Source of the DNA: JAWXVE01 sp044425575
GTDB lineage: Bacteria; Bacillota; Clostridia; Lachnospirales; Lachnospiraceae
Length of the DNA: 8,515 nucleotides
NCBI GenBank assembly: GCA_044425575.1
Contig: JAWXVE010000082.1
Span: 1-8,515 of the forward strand
Direction: 5' to 3'
Positions 1 through 4,470 of this stretch are shown piece after piece. Below the pieces are notes generated by a model. It saw nothing but the letters and a program-made list of their open reading frames with translations. It was not told the DNA's origin and ran no database searches. Both the position numbers and the translations under genes were made by a program. Each line of letters opens with the position of its first letter. Position 1 is the stretch's first letter.

Positions 1-1
1 T

Positions 2-871
2 TATGGTGGCTTAAAGCAAATGGATCCAGTGGATCAGGAAGGCCACAAGATAATTGATTTTTCGGCATATGATGCAATGCGTGCAGGATTTAAGAAAGTG
101 CTTTTTATTATTAAAAAAGAAAACGAGCAAGATTTTAGACAGTGTGTAGGCGATGCCATGAGTCAATATATAGAGGTGGAGTACGTATATCAAGAATTAT
201 CCAGTATTCCAGAGGGGTTTGATGTTCCAGCAGGACGGGAGAAACCATTTGGCACGGCACATGCAGTATACTGCTGTCAAGGACATATAGATGCACCGTT
301 TGCAGTGATTAATGCAGATGATTTTTATGGGCAAGATGGCTTTCGTGCGTTATATGAGTATTTAATAAACAATGAGGATGATAAGTTGCACCGATATGCA
401 ATGGTTTCGTTTCGGTTAGGGAATACATTAACAGAGTATGGAACAGTATCCCGAGGATGTTGCACACAAGACAAAGATGGATATTTAGATACGATTGTGG
501 AGCGAACTAAGGTAAAGAAGAAATTAGAAGGAGCATCGTATACGCTAGATGGTATTCATGATATTCCGATTTCTGAAGATACAAGAGTATCCATGAATAT
601 GTGGGGATTCACACAAAGTTTTCTTGAGGAATTAGAAGAGTCCATGGAATTGTTCTTTCAAGTGGATGTGGCAAGCAATCCCCTTGGGGCAGAAAGCTTT
701 TTGCCATTTGAGGTGGATCGTATGCTGAAAGCTGGTAAGGCAACGGTTAAAATGCTGGAATCAAAAGATAAGTGGTTTGGAATTACCTATAAGGAAGATA
801 AAGAGATGGTGGTGAAAGCCATTCAACAATTGAAAGATGAGGGAGTATACCCAGAATATTTATGGCAATAA
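2..871 (+). CDS. NDP-sugar pyrophosphorylase-like nucleotidyltransferase, 5' end missing
   Basis: This is a nucleotidyltransferase of the GT-A-like NTP_transferase fold, the type that joins a sugar 1-phosphate to a nucleoside triphosphate to give an NDP-sugar and pyrophosphate. The reading frame is open to the left edge. The first visible residues are YGGLKQMDPV, the end of the family's glycine-rich nucleotide-binding loop (usually GSRYGGLKQ). The ATG at 20 is therefore an internal Met and not the start, and roughly 15-20 N-terminal residues lie outside the window. Further landmarks, counting from the first visible Tyr, are the GTAHAV segment near residues 84-89 and the NADDFYG metal/nucleotide motif near 104-110. 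The gene ends in TAA, 20 bp before galE and on the same strand, so the two are probably cotranscribed. The exact sugar and nucleotide cannot be read from the sequence. In clostridial genomes this subfamily is usually annotated only as 'nucleotidyltransferase'. Family call firm, substrate unknown. Confidence 0.88.
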   Translation, partial: YGGLKQMDPVDQEGHKIIDFSAYDAMRAGFKKVLFIIKKENEQDFRQCVGDAMSQYIEVEYVYQELSSIPEGFDVPAGREKPFGTAHAVYCCQGHIDAPFAVINADDFYGQDGFRALYEYLINNEDDKLHRYAMVSFRLGNTLTEYGTVSRGCCTQDKDGYLDTIVERTKVKKKLEGASYTLDGIHDIPISEDTRVSMNMWGFTQSFLEELEESMELFFQVDVASNPLGAESFLPFEVDRMLKAGKATVKMLESKDKWFGITYKEDKEMVVKAIQQLKDEGVYPEYLWQ

Positions 872-891
872 TATAATAGGAGGACGAGAAC

Positions 892-1908
892 ATGGCAATT
901 TTAGTAACGGGTGGAGCAGGTTACATTGGGAGTCATACAGTGATTGAATTGCAGAATGCAGGTTATGATGTGGTGGTGGTTGACAATCTAAGTAATTCTT
1001 CCAAGGAATCTTTGAAACGCGTAGAGAAAATCACAGGAAAATTAGTTCCATTTTATAAGGTGGATATTTGCGATGAAGAGGGACTTGCCAAAGTATTTGA
1101 ACAGGAAGCAATCGAGGGATGTATTCACTTTGCAGGATTAAAGGCAGTAGGAGAATCTGTTGTAAAACCATGGGAATATTATCAAAATAATATAGCAGGT
1201 ACTTTGGTGCTAGTGGATGTGATGAGAAAGCACAATGTGAAGAATATTATATTCTCTTCATCGGCTACCATCTATGGAGATCCTAAGCAGATTCCTATTA
1301 CAGAAGAGTGTCCCAAAGGAGTATGTACTAATCCATATGGATGGACAAAATCAATGTTGGAGCAAATATTATCAGATATGCAAGCAGCGGATCCAGAATG
1401 GAATGTAGTAATATTGCGATATTTTAATCCTATTGGTGCCCATGAAAGTGGAACCATTGGTGAGAATCCTAATGGAATTCCAAACAATTTAATGCCATAT
1501 ATTACGCAAGTGGCAGTTGGTAAATTAGAATCACTTGGTATATTTGGAGATGATTATCCTACACCAGATGGTACAGGTGTAAGAGATTACATTCATGTGG
1601 TAGACTTGGCTGTTGGTCATGTAAAAGCTCTTGGCAAGATTGAAGAGAAGCAGGGATTATGCATTTATAATCTTGGTACAGGAATCGGGTATAGTGTATT
1701 AGATATTGTGAAGAACTTTGAAAAAGCATCAGGTGTCACCATTCCATATACAATTAAGCCGAGGCGTGCAGGAGATATTGCTACGTGCTATTCAGATGCT
1801 AGAAAAGCAAAAGAGGAATTAGATTGGGTTGCTGCTCGGGATTTACAAGCTATGTGCGAAGATTCGTATAGATGGCAATCGCTGAATCCAAAAGGATATG
1901 AAGCATAA
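892..1908 (+). CDS. galE: UDP-glucose 4-epimerase
   Basis: GalE interconverts UDP-glucose and UDP-galactose through a tightly bound NAD cofactor. It acts in the cytoplasm in the Leloir pathway and in supplying galactose for surface polysaccharides. The 338-residue protein has the normal full length. An N-terminal Rossmann fold is shown by GGAGYIGSHT at residues 7-16. The short-chain dehydrogenase catalytic set is complete: Ser124 in SSSATIYG, and Tyr149 with Lys153 in YGWTK, at the same numbers as in the E. coli enzyme. NPIGAHESG and the GVRDYIHVVDLA segment are typical extended-SDR epimerase features. The ATG is preceded at 878-884 by a strong AGGAGGA site with 7-nt spacing. The gene lies 20 bp after the nucleotidyltransferase and just before a strong terminator, so it is the last gene of its unit. 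Some GalE enzymes also accept the N-acetylated sugars, which cannot be judged here. Confidence 0.97.
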   Translation: MAILVTGGAGYIGSHTVIELQNAGYDVVVVDNLSNSSKESLKRVEKITGKLVPFYKVDICDEEGLAKVFEQEAIEGCIHFAGLKAVGESVVKPWEYYQNNIAGTLVLVDVMRKHNVKNIIFSSSATIYGDPKQIPITEECPKGVCTNPYGWTKSMLEQILSDMQAADPEWNVVILRYFNPIGAHESGTIGENPNGIPNNLMPYITQVAVGKLESLGIFGDDYPTPDGTGVRDYIHVVDLAVGHVKALGKIEEKQGLCIYNLGTGIGYSVLDIVKNFEKASGVTIPYTIKPRRAGDIATCYSDARKAKEELDWVAARDLQAMCEDSYRWQSLNPKGYEA

Positions 1909-1910
1909 AT

Positions 1911-1937
1911 AAAAAAAGTGCCTAGGGCACTTTTTTT
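1911..1937. terminator. Bidirectional intrinsic terminator between galE and the PAQR gene
   Basis: A 12-bp perfect stem (1911-1922 with 1926-1937) has a 3-nt loop. The GC-rich core GTGCC/GGCAC is flanked by seven A on the left and seven T on the right. Each strand thus ends in a hairpin followed by a U run, which suits the convergent genes: galE stops 3 bp before it and the reverse-strand membrane protein gene stops 16 bp beyond it. Confidence 0.93.
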
Positions 1938-1952
1938 ATTTATGGAATGGTT

Positions 1953-2600
1953 CTATAGCATATAATACATGCACAAGAAATGGCACATGCTACCACCCAT
2001 ACAAAATAAGTGGAAGATTTCATGAGAACCAAAATATTTATGCTTGGAGTTAAAAACGCGTAACTTTAATGCGTATAAAATGCCACCCAAAGTGTAAATA
2101 ATTCCACCAGCAAGTAGAAAAGCAAAGCAAGTAGTGGATAAGGTTGAATAAAGTTGGCCAAAGACAGCGATGCATACCCAGCCCATTAAGATGTAGATGG
2201 CTGAAGAAAACCATTTCGGGCAAGTAATCCAAAATCCTTTTACTAGAATTCCTACAATGGCAATGCTCCATATTACGATTAATAAAATATAGCCCATGCG
2301 GTTATTAAAAGCCACCAAGCAAATAGGTGTGTAGGAACCAGCGATTAATACAAAAATCATCATATGGTCAATTTTGCGAAAAAATTGAATTGCCTTAGGA
2401 GATGTATTAACGCTATGGTATGTGGTGCTTGCTCCATACAAAAAAGTCATACTAAGAACAAAAACAACCATGGCAACTATTGTTATAATGTTTAGCGTTG
2501 CACCTGCTTTAATTAGTAGTGGGATGGCGCATAACAAGGTGAGTAACATTCCGATAAAATGTGTAAGAGCACTTCCAGGCTCACGTATGGTAATTTGCAT
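1953..2600 (-). CDS. trhA: PAQR family membrane protein (hemolysin III / TrhA type)
   Basis: This is a 215-residue integral membrane protein of the PAQR/hemolysin III family, which includes bacterial TrhA and the eukaryotic adiponectin and progestin receptors. Bacterial members have been linked to membrane lipid homeostasis, and the old 'hemolysin' name is probably misleading. About seven hydrophobic helices run through the whole chain. Family landmarks are SALTHFIG at residues 10-17, GASTTYHSVN at 56-65, KIDHMMIFVLIAGSYTP at 76-92, and the C-terminal GSHEIFHLF...GSMCHF at 191-208. The conserved polar residues His62, Asp78, His193 and His197 match the family's metal-site and hydrolase-like positions. 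The ATG at 2600-2598 has AAGAAAGG upstream at 2620-2613, about 12 nt away, which is rather long. No alternative in-frame ATG lies just upstream. The gene has its own promoter and a long structured leader (separate entries) and ends at the bidirectional terminator. The family call is firm; the physiological role is inferred. Confidence 0.93.
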   Translation of the reverse strand: MQITIREPGSALTHFIGMLLTLLCAIPLLIKAGATLNIITIVAMVVFVLSMTFLYGASTTYHSVNTSPKAIQFFRKIDHMMIFVLIAGSYTPICLVAFNNRMGYILLIVIWSIAIVGILVKGFWITCPKWFSSAIYILMGWVCIAVFGQLYSTLSTTCFAFLLAGGIIYTLGGILYALKLRVFNSKHKYFGSHEIFHLFCMGGSMCHFLCMYYML

Positions 2601-2628
2601 AATTAAATCATACCTTTCTTAACTTGTA

Positions 2629-2681
2629 ATGTTGGTCCAGGTGTCAAAACTATACATTCAGCTTACTTTTGACCCCAACAT
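2629..2681. repeat. Hairpin repeat, copy 1 (in the PAQR leader)
   Basis: ATGTTGG (2629-2635) pairs with CCAACAT (2675-2681), and GTCAAAA (2643-2649) pairs with TTTTGAC (2667-2673). The two stems are separated by a seven-against-one internal loop and closed by a 17-nt loop at 2650-2666. The segment 2640-2666 recurs with 24 of 27 bases identical at 4030-4056 in the same orientation. In the PAQR mRNA this hairpin would end about 8 nt before the ribosome binding site. No coding frame explains the conservation. It could be a short dispersed repeat (MITE- or REP-like) or a regulatory RNA element. Confidence 0.6.
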
Positions 2682-2719
2682 CATAATAAATATGTTGTAT
2701 AAAATGAGTGCTAGACCTT

Positions 2720-2746
2720 GTGATGTAGTAATGAAAACTACTTCAC
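2720..2746 (-). other. Stem-loop at the predicted 5' end of the PAQR mRNA
   Basis: Positions 2720-2729 pair with 2737-2746 in a 10-bp stem with one mismatch, around a 7-nt loop. The stem would lie within a few nucleotides of the predicted transcription start of the PAQR gene, where such hairpins often protect the 5' end from decay. No U run follows on either strand, so it is not a terminator. The structure is visible in the sequence; the role is inferred. Confidence 0.45.
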
Positions 2747-2754
2747 GTATTGTT

Positions 2755-2783
2755 ATGATATAACTAATTATGCGTGATGTCAA
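2755..2783 (-). promoter_or_regulatory. Sigma-A promoter for the PAQR gene
   Basis: On the reverse strand a perfect TTGACA (2783-2778) is separated by exactly 17 nt from TATCAT (2760-2755), which matches the -10 consensus at five of six positions. Transcription should begin near 2748, giving a leader of about 148 nt before the ATG at 2600. The promoter starts only 19 bp beyond the stop of the small reverse-strand gene, and no terminator is visible between them, so read-through from that gene is also possible. Confidence 0.72.
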
Positions 2784-2801
2784 TAGGAAATATACATTTA
2801 A

Positions 2802-3068
2802 TTAATCTTCTTCAATAATTTCAATTTCTAAATAGTCAAATGAAATCTCTTCCATAAAGTTATCTTGGGAAAATCGCACTCGATTGTGATGCTTAAATGT
2901 ATGGATGGTGGAATCTAGCCAGATTGGCTGTCCTAAATTATACGTATAACAAAACGTTTCCAGTGCATCTAATATTTTCCTTGTACGTGTATCTCCATTA
3001 TCATTGCAGATTACATCATTATCTAGTAACCGATTGTCTTTCCATATTTTTGCCCATAAGCGAAACAT
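2802..3068 (-). CDS. Conserved hypothetical protein, 88 residues
   Basis: This small, acidic, soluble protein has no signal peptide or membrane segment. The start chosen is the ATG at 3068-3066, because a perfect AGGAGG lies 6 nt before it (3080-3075). An ATG at 3134 would add 22 residues, has no ribosome site, and would overlap the likely promoter. The protein begins MFRLWAKIWKDNRLL. It continues through a central DTRTRKILDALE helix-like segment near residues 27-38 and an aromatic PIWLDSTI segment near 48-55, and ends in a strongly acidic tail (EIEIIEED). I recognise it as a type of short conserved protein found widely in Clostridia without an assigned function, and I see no catalytic motif or DNA-binding domain. 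It is divergent from the alarmone synthetase gene and lies upstream of the PAQR gene on the same strand, with no visible terminator after it. Confidence 0.82.
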   Translation of the reverse strand: MFRLWAKIWKDNRLLDNDVICNDNGDTRTRKILDALETFCYTYNLGQPIWLDSTIHTFKHHNRVRFSQDNFMEEISFDYLEIEIIEED

Positions 3069-3074
3069 ATTAAA

Positions 3075-3080
3075 CCTCCT
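3075..3080 (-). promoter_or_regulatory. Ribosome binding site deciding the start of the 88-residue gene
   Basis: The reverse strand reads AGGAGG followed by six bases and then ATG at 3068. This perfect Shine-Dalgarno sequence makes the internal ATG the true start, not the longer open frame beginning at 3134. Confidence 0.85.
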
Positions 3081-3122
3081 ATTAATAGTTGTATTAAATA
3101 ATATGGTAATGCATGCTAAAGT

Positions 3123-3131
3123 ATTGTACCA
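3123..3131 (-). promoter_or_regulatory. Extended -10 promoter for the 88-residue gene
   Basis: The reverse strand carries TGGTACAAT, an extended -10 (TGn plus TACAAT), with no good -35 hexamer at 16-18 nt. Transcription would begin near 3116 and give a leader of about 48 nt. The match is reasonable but AT-rich DNA gives such matches by chance. Confidence 0.45.
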
Positions 3132-3223
3132 CATTATTGTGAAAAAGGCATAAATAAATAGTCTTCACATATACTAAATATGCAGTAAATTAATTCAATT
3201 GAGAAAAAAGTGCGTAATCTTTG

Positions 3224-3243
3224 TGAAAAAAGTACTTTTTTCA
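3224..3243. promoter_or_regulatory. Perfect 20-bp palindrome over the -35 region of the alarmone synthetase promoter
   Basis: The ten bases TGAAAAAAGT are followed directly by their reverse complement, giving an uninterrupted 20-bp palindrome with GTAC at its centre. It covers the place where the -35 element of the 3255-3260 promoter should lie. Its left arm is part of a direct repeat: TTGAGAAAAAAGTGC at 3199-3213 and TTGTGAAAAAAGTAC at 3221-3235 match at 13 of 15 positions with starts 22 bp apart, two helical turns. TTGTGAAAAAGG occurs again at 3137-3148. This layout suits a dimeric regulator's operator, but the regulator is unknown. Confidence 0.45.
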
Positions 3244-3251
3244 AAGGAATA

Positions 3252-3260
3252 TGGTATAAT
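3252..3260 (+). promoter_or_regulatory. Extended -10 promoter for the alarmone synthetase gene
   Basis: TGGTATAAT is a perfect extended -10. The expected -35 position (about 3232-3237) has a poor match and lies inside the 20-bp palindrome, so this promoter may rely on the extended -10 and be open to control there. The start should fall near 3267, leaving a leader of about 38 nt. Confidence 0.68.
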
Positions 3261-3304
3261 GAGTTGTAAATATGAATAAAAGCAGAAAGAAGTAGGGAAT
3301 ATTC

Positions 3305-3955
3305 ATGCAATATAGACCAAGTGATAATAAAGAAATAGACAGTTGGAAGGAAGTACTCTTAATATATAATTCAGCATTAAAGGAAATCGGTACTAAGTTA
3401 GAAATACTAAATGATGAATTTCATCATGTACATAGCTATAATCCCATTGAGCATATTAAGTCTAGAATCAAGACATCTGAAAGTATTGTAAAGAAATTAC
3501 GGAAAAATGGGTTTGAGCCTACTATTGAAAATATGGTAGAGAATATTAGTGATATTGCAGGGATTCGTGTAATCTGCTCTTTTACTTCAGATATTTATCG
3601 AATTGCAGATATGTTATCAAATCAAAGTGACTTAAAAGTATTATCGGTAAAGGATTATATTAAAAATCAAAAACCAAGTGGGTATAAGAGTTATCATATG
3701 ATTGTGTTAATTCCAATTTTCTTATCCGATCGAATTGTAGAGGCGAAAGTAGAAGTACAGATTCGCACGATTGCTATGGACTTTTGGGCATCTTTAGAGC
3801 ATAAGATTCATTACAAATTCGAAGGAAATGTACCAGGAGGTATCAAGCGAGATCTGGTGGACTGTGCCAATATGATTTCGGCTTTAGATGATAAGATGCT
3901 TGCATTAAATGAAGAAGTGCTCAAATTAGTAGAGCAAATGGATGATGAGATATAA
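3305..3955 (+). CDS. ywaC: Small alarmone synthetase, YwaC/RelP type (GTP pyrophosphokinase)
   Basis: The enzyme transfers pyrophosphate from ATP to GTP, GDP or GMP to make (p)ppGpp-type alarmones in the cytoplasm. The 216 residues contain only the RelA/SpoT synthetase domain. There is no HD hydrolase domain and no TGS or ACT region, so it can make but not destroy the signal. Landmarks are HIKSRIKTSESIVKKL at residues 50-65, DIAGIRV at 83-89 with the Mg-binding Asp83, KPSGYKSYH at 123-131, and VEVQIRTIAMDFWASLEHK at 149-167 with the metal-ligand Glu150. By memory the N-terminal WKEVLLIY segment, NPIEHIKSR and AMDFWASLEHKI resemble Bacillus YwaC (SasA)/RelP more than YjbM/RelQ. AGGGA at 3294-3298 lies 6 nt before the ATG. 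The gene stands alone, with its own promoter and terminator. In Bacillus the YwaC gene is induced by cell-wall stress; whether that holds here is not shown. Confidence 0.93.
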   Translation: MQYRPSDNKEIDSWKEVLLIYNSALKEIGTKLEILNDEFHHVHSYNPIEHIKSRIKTSESIVKKLRKNGFEPTIENMVENISDIAGIRVICSFTSDIYRIADMLSNQSDLKVLSVKDYIKNQKPSGYKSYHMIVLIPIFLSDRIVEAKVEVQIRTIAMDFWASLEHKIHYKFEGNVPGGIKRDLVDCANMISALDDKMLALNEEVLKLVEQMDDEI

Positions 3956-3973
3956 ATGTAATAATATACTAAG

Positions 3974-4005
3974 AAGTTCTTAGTAGACTGAGCTAGGAAC
4001 TTTTT
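3974..4005 (+). terminator. Intrinsic terminator of the alarmone synthetase gene
   Basis: AAGTTCTTAG (3974-3983) pairs with CTAGGAACTT (3993-4002) with one G-U pair around a 9-nt loop, and the T run extends to 4005. It begins 18 bp after the stop codon. The left arm can also pair with the bases before it (3969-3975 with 3977-3983), a competing fold that is probably incidental. Confidence 0.82.
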
Positions 4006-4022
4006 CTGTGTTTGCTATCACT

Positions 4023-4064
4023 TGGTTTGGGTGTTAAAACTATGCATTCCGCTTACCTGAACCA
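4023..4064 (+). repeat. Hairpin repeat, copy 2
   Basis: TGGTTTGGGT (4023-4032) pairs with ACCTGAACCA (4055-4064) in a 10-bp stem with two adjacent G-U pairs and a 22-nt loop. Positions 4030-4056 match 2640-2666 at 24 of 27 bases. The flanking stem sequences of the two copies differ, yet both still place the shared segment in a hairpin loop. The G-U pairs form only in forward-strand RNA and become A-C mismatches in the reverse transcript. Confidence 0.58.
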
Positions 4065-4085
4065 TAACTTGCATGTTAGGAAGGG

Positions 4086-4151
4086 AAGCACAGCTTAGAA
4101 GTGCTTGGTTATTCTGGAAATGAGGAGTGCCCCGAGCCATAGACTCGGGGC
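4086..4151 (+). other. Two stem-loops, one very GC-rich; candidate structured RNA or decayed element end
   Basis: AAGCAC (4086-4091) pairs with GTGCTT (4101-4106) across a 9-nt loop. GCCCCGAG (4129-4136) then pairs perfectly with CTCGGGGC (4144-4151) across a 7-nt loop. The second stem has seven G-C pairs out of eight in otherwise AT-rich DNA and is not followed by a T run, so it is not an ordinary terminator. With copy 2 of the hairpin repeat just upstream, the region 4023-4151 forms three consecutive stem-loops. I cannot match it to a named RNA family and see no promoter for it. Confidence 0.4.
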
Positions 4152-4264
4152 GATTATGAAAAAATCTACTAATCTGTTATTTAAGTACTGCTTTCAATAA
4201 ATAAAGTATAGCAATCAAATATGGACAAAATATGAACGTGTGATAAAAAATATGTTAATAGTAA

Positions 4265-4294
4265 CAAAAAAGAAGCATTCATATGAGAGCTTCT
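4265..4294 (-). terminator. Orphan reverse-strand intrinsic terminator
   Basis: Read on the reverse strand, AGAAGC (4294-4289) pairs with GCTTCT (4276-4271) across a 12-nt loop and is followed by a run of T to 4266. The shape is right for an intrinsic terminator, but the stem is short and no recognised gene lies upstream of it on that strand. It might end a small antisense or independent RNA, or arise by chance in AT-rich DNA. Confidence 0.4.
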
Positions 4295-4387
4295 ATACAC
4301 AACGCACAAAACATTCTTAAGAGTATGACGTAAAGTAGAAGCAATACAAAATATAACAGAATTTAAGTCATTTTTTTGTTCAAATAA

Positions 4388-4416
4388 TTGATTATATTGC
4401 AAAAGAGTGTTACAAT
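4388..4416 (+). promoter_or_regulatory. Sigma-A promoter of the coiled-coil / flavin reductase / M23 operon
   Basis: TTGATT (4388-4393) is followed after exactly 17 nt by TACAAT (4411-4416). Transcription should begin near 4423, giving a leader of about 48 nt with no obvious structure. A consensus TTGACA at 4430-4435 has CATATT 17 nt further on. It would start transcripts at the ribosome binding site, so it is the less likely promoter. Confidence 0.7.
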
Positions 4417-4470
4417 GAAAATAATGTAATTGACAAAAGTGGTTAAGTATCTCATATTTGGAGGGAAATA

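Larger units (their letters stand above)
4006..4470. other. Gene-free interval between the alarmone synthetase and the coiled-coil operon
   Basis: I find no coding region I can support in this stretch. The longest open frame (4181-4402, reverse) has no ribosome site and runs through a hairpin terminator. The left part (4023-4151) is rich in stem-loops and contains the second copy of the 27-nt repeat. The right part is very AT-rich and holds an orphan reverse-strand terminator and the promoter of the 4471 gene. These are listed separately. Confidence 0.7.

Noticed and set aside
20..871. Full-length gene starting at ATG 20
   Set aside because: The frame continues to the left edge with YGGLKQ, the end of the family's conserved glycine-rich loop, and there is no ribosome site before 20. 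The gene is 5'-truncated by the window.
2050..2271. Second reverse frame inside the PAQR gene
   Set aside because: It overlaps a clear seven-helix membrane protein in another frame and has no own start signals.
1953..2600. Cytolytic toxin (hemolysin III)
   Set aside because: The sequence is a standard PAQR membrane protein. Nothing in it or around it indicates secretion or toxin activity.
2802..3134. 110-residue version of the small reverse-strand protein
   Set aside because: The ATG at 3134 lacks a ribosome binding site and the extra 22 residues lie over the probable promoter and AGGAGG site. The start at 3068 is far better.
4181..4402. 73-residue reverse open frame in the gene-free interval
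   Set aside because: It has no Shine-Dalgarno sequence, runs through a hairpin with a T run, has no recognisable family, and could occur by chance in AT-rich DNA.
4430..4458. TTGACA-17-CATATT as the main promoter of the 4471 operon
   Set aside because: The transcript would begin at or inside the ribosome binding site. The TTGATT-17-TACAAT pair upstream gives a normal leader.
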